DNA from: an uncultured Clostridia bacterium
GTDB lineage: Bacteria; Bacillota; Clostridia; TANB77; CAG-508
Reading direction: 5' to 3'
Length of the DNA: 64,000 nucleotides
Assembly (NCBI GenBank): GCA_934140005.1
Contig: CAKPBB010000001.1
Location: 1-64,000 of the forward strand
Positions within the stretch are counted from its first letter, which is position 1; every line of letters starts with the position of its first letter. The notes under the pieces were generated by a model. That model was not told where the DNA came from and ran no database searches. It saw only the letters and a list, made by a program, of their open reading frames with translations. The position numbers were made by a program, and so were the translations under genes. Shown piece by piece: positions 46,230 through 54,194 of this stretch.

Positions 46230-47792
46230 TTATAAATAATTATCTGGTAAATCATTTTCTAAAAGTACAACACTATTACTATCCATTATTTGATTCATTT
46301 TATTTAATGCTTCTTGCAAATTTTTTGCAACAAAAATTTTATTTTCTGGATATTTCTTTGCTTTTAATCCTTTTAGTATTGGTTTTGCTTGTTTCTCTCC
46401 TACTAGAATAACAAAATCACTACTGTCAGCTGCATTTTTTCCTAATTCTCCATTTATTTCATCAGCTTTATCTCCAAGTTCTACTATTCCAGGAGTAATT
46501 AAAATTCTTTTCCTTCCTTCAAAATTCTTTAATACTTCTAGAGCCATTTTAGCTCCTCTATTATTAGAATTATATGCATCATCTATAATTATACTGCCGT
46601 TTGGATTTTGTTTTAATTCCAATCTATGTGGAACTGGTTTTATATATCTTACACCAATTTTTATTTCTTCTTCTGATAAACCTAATTTGTCAGCAATTGC
46701 AACAGCTCCAACAATATTTAAAATGTTCAATTTTCCTAATAATTTTGTCTTAATTGTTATTGGTTCTTTATTTGGAATTACAACATCAAATTGAGAGCCA
46801 AATTCTGTTATAGAAATATTTTTTGCATAATAATCAGCTTCTTTAGATAATCCAAATTTAATCATATTTTTTGTTATATGTGAATTTCTAATATTTTCAT
46901 CTTCCCAATTTACAAACGCAATTCCATTTTCTGGCAAACTATCTATTAGTTCTAGTTTTGTTTTTCTAACATTATCTATACTTTTAAATGTATCTAAATG
47001 TTGTGGACCTATTGCTGTTAAAATACCGTATTGTGGTTCAACAATATCACAAATTTCTTTTATATCTCCAACATATTTTGCACCCATTTCACATACAAAT
47101 AATTGATGTGTAGAATTTAAGTGTTCATTTATTGTTCTAACAACACCCATTGTTGTATTGTAACTTTCTGGAGTCATAAGTGTATTGTATTTTTGTGATA
47201 AAATTGTATTTACTATATATTTTGTACTTGTTTTTCCATAGCTTCCTGTAATTCCTACAACTTTTAAATTTGGTATATCTTTTATTTTTTTATGTGCTTG
47301 ATTGCAGAATCTTTTTCTTATTATTCCTTCTAAAGGTTTATTTAAAAGATTTACTATATAAACAAAACTATAAGATAAAATCGCTAATGTGTTCATAAGA
47401 ATCAATGAAACTAATGAATTTGTTAAATTACATACTGCAAATACTATTGCAAACAAAATAAAAAATGTCATATACATTCTTTTAATTCTCGCTGTAACAA
47501 CAAAAGCTTTCTTTTCATTTTTCTTTTTGCTAGTAAAAATTAAAGCTATAAATGCTAAAAATTCAATAACATAAGCAATATTAACTTGATTTATCAATAT
47601 TAGAACAATTGGAATAATTAACATTCCTATTGCTTTTACATTTAATACTATATTTATATTTTTCTTTAACCATACAGCATATCTATCATTATAATAATTT
47701 TCTAATTGTAAAATATGTAATCCATGTCTAATCTTTTTATAGAAATAAATAGCAAACAAGATTAAACATATATTCAATAAAATCGTTTCCAT
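46230..47792 (-). CDS. MurF-like Mur ligase with N-terminal membrane domain
   Basis: 520 residues. The first 145 contain about five hydrophobic helices (for example near 50-70, 107-140). A Mur ligase core follows: ATP motif GITGSYGKTSTKY near 183, then TAIGPQHLDTFKS, IDDAYNSNNRGAKMAL and ITPGIVELGDKADEINGELG. Core motifs match MurF, which adds D-Ala-D-Ala to the UDP-MurNAc-tripeptide. Classic MurF is soluble, so the membrane domain marks the membrane-attached variant seen in some Clostridia. Adjacent ddl supplies the dipeptide. AAAGGAG is present; the gap to the hydrolase gene upstream is 15 bases. Confidence 0.88.
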   Translation of the reverse strand: METILLNICLILFAIYFYKKIRHGLHILQLENYYNDRYAVWLKKNINIVLNVKAIGMLIIPIVLILINQVNIAYVIEFLAFIALIFTSKKKNEKKAFVVTARIKRMYMTFFILFAIVFAVCNLTNSLVSLILMNTLAILSYSFVYIVNLLNKPLEGIIRKRFCNQAHKKIKDIPNLKVVGITGSYGKTSTKYIVNTILSQKYNTLMTPESYNTTMGVVRTINEHLNSTHQLFVCEMGAKYVGDIKEICDIVEPQYGILTAIGPQHLDTFKSIDNVRKTKLELIDSLPENGIAFVNWEDENIRNSHITKNMIKFGLSKEADYYAKNISITEFGSQFDVVIPNKEPITIKTKLLGKLNILNIVGAVAIADKLGLSEEEIKIGVRYIKPVPHRLELKQNPNGSIIIDDAYNSNNRGAKMALEVLKNFEGRKRILITPGIVELGDKADEINGELGKNAADSSDFVILVGEKQAKPILKGLKAKKYPENKIFVAKNLQEALNKMNQIMDSNSVVLLENDLPDNYL

Positions 47793-47807
47793 TTTACATC
47801 TCCTTTA

Positions 47808-48584
47808 CTATTTATTAAGTTTTTCATCTTTTAGGAACTCATTTAATACTATATTGCAATTAACAATATTTTCTAAATACGAAAAATGGGTTGAACCTGT
47901 ATATTCAACTAATCCACAATCTGGTATTAATTTCTCCATTTTCTTTGCATCTGAAATTGGAGTTGCTGTATCTAAACTTCCCCAAATCAATAAAGTTGGT
48001 ACTTTTATATTTGGTAACAAATTAGTACAATCTTCATTTAATATGATTTTCATTGTTTCTTTCAAAACATTTGCTGAAGCCTGATAATCACTTGAACCTA
48101 CATTATTTCTCAATTTTTCTTTAAACTCATTTATTCCTTTTGTATTAGGCAATATATTTAAAATCGTTTTACCTATTTTGAAGAATCCAACTTTTATATA
48201 ATACTTAATGCTTCGCTTTGGTTTAAGACCAGCACTATCAATAAGTATAACTTTTTTGGGTTGAACAATACCTCTACCAACAGCATTGATTATACATCTT
48301 CCACCATTTGAATGGCCTATTAAAATAGGCTTTTCAATATTTAAAGCTTTTAAAAAATCTCTTAAGAAATTTCCAAAATCATCTGAATTTAATGGATGTT
48401 CTGGTAAATCACTTTTTCCAAAGCCAACTACATCAACTAAATACACTTTGAAATTTTGATATAATCCATTTGCCAATGGTCTCATTGTTTCTATATTTGC
48501 TAACCAGCCATGTAGTATAACAATTGGATATCCTTCACCCATAACTTCATAATTTATGTTCCAATTATTTATTTTTACTTGCAA
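47808..48584 (-). CDS. Alpha/beta hydrolase
   Basis: 258 residues with the canonical fold markers: oxyanion-hole HGWLAN near 26, nucleophile elbow IGHSNGG near 92, Asp in WGSLDTATP near 206 and catalytic His in GSTHFSYLEN near 234. Substrate cannot be inferred. The start is a TTG at 48584 behind AGAAGGAA. It heads the leftward hydrolase-murF-ddl-yqeK run, so a role connected with cell envelope metabolism is possible but unproven. Confidence 0.85.
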   Translation of the reverse strand: MQVKINNWNINYEVMGEGYPIVILHGWLANIETMRPLANGLYQNFKVYLVDVVGFGKSDLPEHPLNSDDFGNFLRDFLKALNIEKPILIGHSNGGRCIINAVGRGIVQPKKVILIDSAGLKPKRSIKYYIKVGFFKIGKTILNILPNTKGINEFKEKLRNNVGSSDYQASANVLKETMKIILNEDCTNLLPNIKVPTLLIWGSLDTATPISDAKKMEKLIPDCGLVEYTGSTHFSYLENIVNCNIVLNEFLKDEKLNK

Positions 48585-48606
48585 TTTCCTTCTACCACCT
48601 ATGTAT

Positions 48607-48636
48607 TATCCACAATTTGTTCAACAATTGTGGATA
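48607..48636. repeat. Inverted repeat between ypeB and the hydrolase gene
   Basis: TATCCACAATT (48607-48617) and AATTGTGGATA (48626-48636) are perfect complements. A T run follows on the plus strand only. It may be an operator or hairpin upstream of the leftward hydrolase gene. Confidence 0.5.
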
Positions 48637-48746
48637 TTTTTATTACTATAATTTATTCAAATTTTTTAGTAATGTTCATTTTTCCATAACATATTATACT
48701 AATTTTGCTATAAATTCAATACATTTACTCAAGAAAAATTTTTATA

Positions 48747-50093
48747 CTACATTGTGATTTCACCATTTTCATTGTCTAAAACAACTAATATATCTTCCTC
48801 TTTTCCAGTTTCACAATTTATATAAACTAAAAATTCTGTATCTTCTACTTTTCCTTTAAATTCATAGCATAATATTTCTGTTTTCCATTTTGTTGGTATA
48901 ATTGCTTTACCTTCACTCATAATTTGTAAATTTTTATTTAATTTTTCTTTTGCTTGCTCCATAGATATTTTAGCATTTTTTATTTCTCTTTCTTCATGCG
49001 AATTTAGATATCCTGATGTTTCAAATCCTAAAACTTCTCCATTGTCCATAGCCATTTTTACTTTTATCAAGTCTGGATATACTGTTACTCCAGCTTGCTC
49101 ATAAGCATAATTCACAGTTATAGTATTTTCTGTTATAGAACAATATGTTGGAACCATGTTTTCAATTTCTCGTGACTTCAAAAATTCCTGACCTATTTTT
49201 TTCAATTCTTCTTTACTTATTTTTTCTTCATTAACATCTCTATTTTTTTCTAAATAAATTATGTGTCCACCTTTTTTAGAAACACTGACACTTGCACTGT
49301 CTTTTGAATTTTCAAACTCTATGCTAAAATCATATTCTGGAATATTTGCATTTTCTATTAGTCCATTTCTTGTTACTTTTTTTATATTATCATTTTTAAA
49401 GAAATCTCTTACAATTTGTTCAGCAGTATCTTCACTAATTTCCTCACCTGTTAATCCCTTTTTTTCTACTTTTTCTATATGTTCTGAATACGCACCATCA
49501 TAAATTAAACCTTCATATTCTTGAAAATTACTATCTATACTTGAGAAAACTGATACATTATCAACAGCTTGTGCAAATTGTAGATTATTTTGATTAGTTA
49601 AGTCTTGCCATTTTACATTTCCAAAATATAAATCTTGCTCAATTTGATTTAAGCTATTTTCTAATTCAATTGAATATTTATGCAAGTCCTGAAGATTTTT
49701 TAATTCTTCATCTGTTAAGTCTTCTTGATTCATTGCTTTTTTGGATAAAGTATAACAATAATCACTTACTTGATTTAAAAATTTTGAAGTTTGAGCTAAT
49801 CCATTATCATTTATCGGTATTCTATTTAAATGAGCCATAGCTAAGTTTGAATTATCCCAAATTCTTGTTAAATTTTCAGTAGAATATTGTGCTGATTTTG
49901 TAATAGTTGCTTTTGCTAAACATTTTTCAATTTTATTTACATAGTCAACTACATTACTAAAAGCTTCATTATAACTATTTAAATTAGCATTCAAGTACTC
50001 TTCTCTTAACTTATACGCATAATATCCTGTAACTACTGTTAATAATAATAAAGCTATAATTACTGCTGTAAATACCTTCTTATTAAAATTCAT
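48747..50093 (-). CDS. ypeB: Germination protein YpeB
   Basis: 448 residues with a single N-terminal membrane segment (VFTAVIIALLLLTVVTGYYA), a helical YpeB domain (about 30-190) with IEKCLAKATITKSAQYS and HLNRIPI, and C-terminal PepSY-like repeats (SEDTAEQIVRDFF, ISMEQAKEKLNK). YpeB is needed for localisation and stability of the cortex-lytic enzyme SleB in spores. The ATG at 50093 has GGAGA seven bases upstream; a frame up to 50144 lacks one. sleB, the usual operon partner, is not adjacent; the neighbouring upstream gene is on the other strand. Confidence 0.88.
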   Translation of the reverse strand: MNFNKKVFTAVIIALLLLTVVTGYYAYKLREEYLNANLNSYNEAFSNVVDYVNKIEKCLAKATITKSAQYSTENLTRIWDNSNLAMAHLNRIPINDNGLAQTSKFLNQVSDYCYTLSKKAMNQEDLTDEELKNLQDLHKYSIELENSLNQIEQDLYFGNVKWQDLTNQNNLQFAQAVDNVSVFSSIDSNFQEYEGLIYDGAYSEHIEKVEKKGLTGEEISEDTAEQIVRDFFKNDNIKKVTRNGLIENANIPEYDFSIEFENSKDSASVSVSKKGGHIIYLEKNRDVNEEKISKEELKKIGQEFLKSREIENMVPTYCSITENTITVNYAYEQAGVTVYPDLIKVKMAMDNGEVLGFETSGYLNSHEEREIKNAKISMEQAKEKLNKNLQIMSEGKAIIPTKWKTEILCYEFKGKVEDTEFLVYINCETGKEEDILVVLDNENGEITM

Positions 50094-50186
50094 ATACACA
50101 TCTCCTATTAAATAATTCAGAATCTTTTTCCTTATACTTTCCAATATTTTATAAAATATGTATATCAGTCTAATATTTTGTAATTT

Positions 50187-50215
50187 TTGACAATTTACAT
50201 AAAAAGTTGTATAAT
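50187..50215 (+). promoter_or_regulatory. Consensus promoter of the M20 peptidase cassette
   Basis: TTGACA (50187-50192), exactly 17 bases, TATAAT (50210-50215). Confidence 0.9.
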
Positions 50216-50237
50216 TTTTTCACGAACATTTACAAAC

Positions 50238-50257
50238 ATATGACTTTTAAGTCATAT
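50238..50257. repeat. 9-bp inverted repeat in the M20 peptidase leader
   Basis: ATATGACTT-TT-AAGTCATAT is a perfect palindrome lying between the promoter and the ribosome site. It would be an operator or a 5' mRNA hairpin. Confidence 0.7.
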
Positions 50258-50277
50258 CAAATCAGAAAGGAGCTATT

Positions 50278-51567
50278 ATGCAATGTATTTTGTCTAAGCA
50301 AGTATACTTAAGCTTTCTAGTAAGAGACATTTTACGGCTTTTAGCCATTGAGTCTGTTACTGGAACTGAGGGCATTAGTATCTGCCAAAAAGAAGTCTGT
50401 AAAATTGCAGATGAACTTGGTTTCCACCATGAATATCATGCGAATAACCGCGTGATTGTGATTAGTCCAAAAAAGCTAATTCCTCACGAACCTATCAAAC
50501 TTGGCTTTGTTGTTCATTTGGATACAGTTCCATTCGATAAAAAAGAGTGGCACTATAATCCGTTGGGTGAAATTGCAAATGGCAGAATCTACGGTCGAGG
50601 TATTATTGACGACAAAGGTGCTATCATCATGTGCTTGTATGCGCTTTATCAGCAAAAACCAAATTTTAATTGGCAAGTGATCGTTGGTAGCTGTGAAGAA
50701 GGTGTTTGGTATGATATGCAAGACTATCTTGCTGAAAATCCAGTATTGCCTGAATTTATGGTTACTGTCGATGGAGATGGTATTCAAAATGGCTGTCGTG
50801 GCTATATGGATATTATTTGCAAGTTCAAGAAAAATGAACCATCTCCTTCTTGTCTGACAAGTTTAAAAGCTGGAGATGCAAATAATTCTGTACCTGCTTA
50901 TGCAGAAACCTGCATAAGCGGAAAGAAATTTGTTATGTACGGAAAGGCCGCACATTCTTCAAACCCTGCAAATGGTGAGAATGCATTGTTAAACCTTGCA
51001 AAGGTTCTTCAAGATTCTCATTCTAATTCTTTGCAATACCCTGGTTTTCTTGAACTGCTGAACAATCTCCATCAGGATGGAAGCTTTTCAGCAGACATTT
51101 TTCCTGAGTATCCAGCATATAAAGATGGGCAGTTTGTTGGTTACACAACGATTTGCCCCACCAAGGCAGAACTTTTAGCAGATTCTAGCACATTAAGTCT
51201 ATGGCTCAATGTGCGGATAAATCCATTTGTTACTTGTAAAGATCTGGTTGAGTTTATCAAGAAGTTGGAAAAACTGTATTGCTGTGAGACAGAACTGTTA
51301 GAATACACCGCACCTGCTTTTATCAGCACAGAGCATCGCTATTTCAAGGCAATGCTTGAGGCTCATGAAGAAGCAACCGGTCAAGAGGCTCATATCACCT
51401 TCGCTCAAGGCGTTGGCTATAATGCTGCACTTCCTAACTGTGCAATTTTTGGACCACGATTTGAACAAGATGAAGAGGACCTCTGCCATGCTGCAGACGA
51501 AAGTCGCACTGTTGAAGACATTTGGAAATGTCTCTTAATGCTAGAGAGTTTTATCTCAAAAATTTGA
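50278..51567 (+). CDS. M20-family metallopeptidase (ArgE/DapE-like), higher-GC cassette
   Basis: 429 residues. Zinc-site motifs of M20 deacylases and dipeptidases are VVHLDTVPF (near 81), GRGIIDDKGA (near 109) and GSCEEGVWYD (near 140); a dimerisation lid GKAAHSSNPANGENALLN follows near 221. Members cleave N-acyl amino acids or small peptides. Composition is clearly less AT-rich than the neighbours and two Arg codons are CGG, pointing to horizontal acquisition. It stands alone with a consensus promoter, a leader palindrome, AAAGGAG and a GC-rich terminator. Confidence 0.9.
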   Translation: MQCILSKQVYLSFLVRDILRLLAIESVTGTEGISICQKEVCKIADELGFHHEYHANNRVIVISPKKLIPHEPIKLGFVVHLDTVPFDKKEWHYNPLGEIANGRIYGRGIIDDKGAIIMCLYALYQQKPNFNWQVIVGSCEEGVWYDMQDYLAENPVLPEFMVTVDGDGIQNGCRGYMDIICKFKKNEPSPSCLTSLKAGDANNSVPAYAETCISGKKFVMYGKAAHSSNPANGENALLNLAKVLQDSHSNSLQYPGFLELLNNLHQDGSFSADIFPEYPAYKDGQFVGYTTICPTKAELLADSSTLSLWLNVRINPFVTCKDLVEFIKKLEKLYCCETELLEYTAPAFISTEHRYFKAMLEAHEEATGQEAHITFAQGVGYNAALPNCAIFGPRFEQDEEDLCHAADESRTVEDIWKCLLMLESFISKI

Positions 51568-51596
51568 GCTTTCCCAGCTATGTCTCCATTAGCTCC

Positions 51597-51632
51597 GCCC
51601 GCATTCTCATCTTTGAGGGTGCGGGCTTTTTT
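51597..51632 (+). terminator. Terminator of the M20 peptidase cassette
   Basis: GCCCGCA (51597-51603) pairs with TGCGGGC (51620-51626), followed by six Ts. Confidence 0.92.
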
Positions 51633-51682
51633 ATTATCATAAAGTCTGATTTTGCTTTATTTATAAAATTTTAAAAGAAAAA

Positions 51683-51796
51683 AGCCTTTAGATATCAAAT
51701 TATCTAAAAGCTCTCTATAGCTATCCATAGCTTACAGGCTAACTGTTAAAAATGGAAAAGCTGGTGTGTATCCAAAAGATGCACACCGGTTTTTAT
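51683..51796 (+). promoter_or_regulatory. Hairpin-rich stretch ending in a terminator, upstream of the glycosyltransferase gene
   Basis: The 307 bases between the M20 peptidase and glycosyltransferase genes hold no convincing gene. After the M20 terminator, AGCCTTTAGATA (51683-51694) pairs with TATCTAAAAGCT (51701-51712, one mismatch). Next CTGGTGTGTATC (51761-51772) pairs with GATGCACACCGG (51778-51789), followed by six Ts. The second hairpin is a good intrinsic terminator 80 bases before the glycosyltransferase start. It could be an attenuator or the leftover end of a deleted gene; it matches no riboswitch I know. Confidence 0.5.
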
Positions 51797-51874
51797 TTTA
51801 TAAAAATATCTGCATTGTTTTTTATTTCATTTAATGTTATAATAAGTTCAATTTTATTGAAGGGTAATAATTAT

Positions 51875-53008
51875 ATGAAAAAAATACTTATATTTTACGG
51901 TTCTTATGGTGGTGGACACCTTTCAGCCGCAAAATCAATTAAACAAGAACTTGAAGAAAAATATTCAGATATTGAAGTGAAAATGGTTGATTGTATTGAA
52001 TATATAAATAAATATATAAATAAACTAACTACTGAAGCTTACAAAGAGCTTGCAAAAAAAGCTCCTTTTTTATGGAAATATGTTTACAAAGATTCTCAAA
52101 AAGGACCTCTTGCAACTATAAGCACAACATCAAATAGACTTATGTCTCACAAATTAAATATTCTATTGCAAGAATTCCAGCCAGATTTGATTGTATCTAC
52201 TCATCCATTTGGAACTCAAATGTGCGGAATATTAAAGAAAAAAGAAAAAATTCATTGTAAAATAGCAACTATTTTAACAGATTTTCACATTCATGCACAA
52301 TGGCTTGTATTTAATGAATATATAGATGATTTTTTTGTTTCAAATGAACAAATGAAATCAGATATGGTTAAATGCTCAATTCCAGAAGAAAAAATACATG
52401 TTACAGGAATTCCAGTATCTAAAAGATTTTTAGAAGATTTTAACAAAGTTGAAATTTGTAAAGAATTTGGTTTAGACCCAGAAAAAGAAACCGTTCTTTT
52501 CTTCGCTGGTGGTGAATTTGGATTAGGAAGAAATACTACATTTATGACTTTAAAAGCTTTAGAGCGTTTATTTTCTAAGTTACAAGTTGTAGCCATTTCA
52601 GGAAAAAATCCTAAAATGAAGAAAAAATTTGAGGACCTGGTAAATACAACTGGCTCATCAGATAGAATAAAAATTATAGAATATACAAATAAAGTTCCAG
52701 AATTGATGTCAATTTCTTCAATGGTAGTTACTAAAGCTGGCGGTCTTACAATAACAGAAAGTTTAACAGCACATTTACCTATTATTATAATAAATCCTAT
52801 TCCAGGTCAAGAAGAAGAAAATGCACAATTTCTTGTTGATAATAATGTTGCAATTTGGATAAAAAAAGATGATAATATCGCAAGAGCTTTAAAAAATTTA
52901 TATAGACATCCAGAAACTATAGAAAATATGAAACAAAATGCTATAAATTTAGCAAAACCTTATTCAACAGAAAATATTTGTAAAATACTAATTGATAGTA
53001 TTTCTTAA
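51875..53008 (+). CDS. Processive diacylglycerol glycosyltransferase (UgtP/MGDG synthase-like)
   Basis: 377 residues of the MurG/MGDG-synthase GT-B group. The N-terminus FYGSYGGGHLSAAKSI is the acceptor-binding motif, VSTHPFGTQ follows, and the C-terminal half has TKAGGLTITESLTA and PIPGQEEENAQFL for the nucleotide-sugar site. Members transfer glucose or galactose from UDP-sugar to diacylglycerol to make glycolipids and lipoteichoic acid anchors at the membrane. The ATG at 51875 starts exactly at the conserved MKKILIFYG with GAAGGG upstream; a frame up to 51752 overlaps the leader terminator and is not used. Confidence 0.88.
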   Translation: MKKILIFYGSYGGGHLSAAKSIKQELEEKYSDIEVKMVDCIEYINKYINKLTTEAYKELAKKAPFLWKYVYKDSQKGPLATISTTSNRLMSHKLNILLQEFQPDLIVSTHPFGTQMCGILKKKEKIHCKIATILTDFHIHAQWLVFNEYIDDFFVSNEQMKSDMVKCSIPEEKIHVTGIPVSKRFLEDFNKVEICKEFGLDPEKETVLFFAGGEFGLGRNTTFMTLKALERLFSKLQVVAISGKNPKMKKKFEDLVNTTGSSDRIKIIEYTNKVPELMSISSMVVTKAGGLTITESLTAHLPIIIINPIPGQEEENAQFLVDNNVAIWIKKDDNIARALKNLYRHPETIENMKQNAINLAKPYSTENICKILIDSIS

Positions 53009-53044
53009 TATAAACAACTCATTTATATATTGTTAATGATATAA

Positions 53045-53107
53045 AAAACGCGAATTTTCAAATATTACTAAAGTTTAACCTTTTTAACATTTGAAAACTC
53101 GCGTTTT
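53045..53107. terminator. Convergent bidirectional terminator (glycosyltransferase / recR)
   Basis: A 19-bp stem with one mismatch (53045-53063 with 53089-53107) between the converging genes, with T runs on both strands. Confidence 0.85.
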
Positions 53108-53127
53108 ATTTTAAAATTTTAATATTA

Positions 53128-53727
53128 TTAGATTTCACTTCTACCTTCTAAAGCCTTTGTTAAAGTTATTTCATCTGTATATTCCAAATCTCCTCCAACT
53201 GGTATTCCTCTTGCGATTCTAGTAACTTTTACTCCCATTGGTTTTACTAATTTTGAAATATACATAGAAGTCGCTTCTCCCTCAACTCTAGGATTAGTTG
53301 CCAAAATAATTTCTTTTACACTTTCATTCATTATTCTAGTTAATAGTTCTTTTATTTTAATATCATCTGGTCCAATTCCATTCATTGGAGAAATTGAACC
53401 ATGCAATACATGATAAACTCCATTAAATTCATGTGTTCTCTCCATTGCAATTACATCTCGTACATCTTCAACTACACAAATAGTTGATGAATCTCTTTTT
53501 GGATTCGCACATATATAGCATGGGTCTGTATCAGCTATATTAAAACATTTTGAGCAAAATTTTAAATTCTTTTTAGCATTTACTATTGAATCTGTAAACT
53601 CTTTTACTTCATCATCACTTAAATCAAGCATATAAAAAGCTAATCTTTGAGCTGTTTTATGACCTATACTTGGTAATTTTTCAAAACTTTCAATCAATTT
53701 CTCAATTGATGGTGAATATGTTGACAT
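53128..53727 (-). CDS. recR: Recombination mediator RecR
   Basis: 199 residues, the usual length. A helix-hairpin-helix (KLPSIGHKTAQRLAFYML) is followed by a C4 zinc finger (CSKCFNIADTDPCYIC, Cys near 57-72) and a Toprim domain (CVVEDVRDVIAMERT, GISPMNGIGPDDIK-like region, TNPRVEGEATSMYI). RecR works with RecF or RecO to load RecA at gaps. It is the last gene of the dnaX-ebfC-recR operon, a conserved bacterial arrangement. Confidence 0.97.
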   Translation of the reverse strand: MSTYSPSIEKLIESFEKLPSIGHKTAQRLAFYMLDLSDDEVKEFTDSIVNAKKNLKFCSKCFNIADTDPCYICANPKRDSSTICVVEDVRDVIAMERTHEFNGVYHVLHGSISPMNGIGPDDIKIKELLTRIMNESVKEIILATNPRVEGEATSMYISKLVKPMGVKVTRIARGIPVGGDLEYTDEITLTKALEGRSEI

Positions 53728-53764
53728 TATTTATACCTCTTTTGCTATATATTCATTATTAAAC

Positions 53765-53800
53765 TATATATTATGAATTAAACTTCAGTCATAATATATA
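53765..53800. repeat. 12-bp inverted repeat between ebfC and recR
   Basis: TATATATTATGA (53765-53776) and TCATAATATATA (53789-53800) are perfect complements, with no T run. It may modulate recR expression within the operon. Confidence 0.5.
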
Positions 53801-53811
53801 AAAATTCTATA

Positions 53812-54156
53812 TTACATAAGTCCTGGTATATTAAATTTTCCAAGTTGAGCTGCTTGTGCACTATCAACTTTTCTCAAAGCCTCATTTACACAAGTTAAAA
53901 TTAAGTCTTGTAACATTTCAACATCATCTGGGTCTACAACGTCTTTTTGTAATTTTATTTCTTTTATAGTTTTATCTCCTGCTACTTTTACACTTACTGC
54001 TCCACCACCTGCTGTTGCTTCAAATTCTTGACTTGATAATTCTTCTTGTGATTTTTCCATATCAGCTTGCATTTTTTTAGCTTCTTTCATTAGTTGGTTG
54101 ATGTTCATTCCACCAAAACCTCCCATTCCTCCTGGAAATCCTCCTCTTTTTGCCAT
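53812..54156 (-). CDS. YbaB/EbfC nucleoid-associated protein
   Basis: 114 residues. The glycine-rich start (GGFPGGMGGFGGMN) is typical, then MKEAKKMQADMEKSQEEL, then the conserved VKVAGDKTIKEIKL core and EMLQDLILTCVNEALRKVD. Family dimers bind DNA as tweezers. GGAGG precedes the ATG. Its place between dnaX and recR is the standard one. Confidence 0.95.
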   Translation of the reverse strand: MAKRGGFPGGMGGFGGMNINQLMKEAKKMQADMEKSQEELSSQEFEATAGGGAVSVKVAGDKTIKEIKLQKDVVDPDDVEMLQDLILTCVNEALRKVDSAQAAQLGKFNIPGLM

Positions 54157-54194
54157 CTTATTGTCCTCCTTTTATTTTTCTAACTCATAATATA

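Noticed and set aside
51752..51874. N-terminal extension of the glycosyltransferase
   Set aside because: It runs through the terminator hairpin. The conserved start MKKILIFYG with a ribosome site is at 51875.
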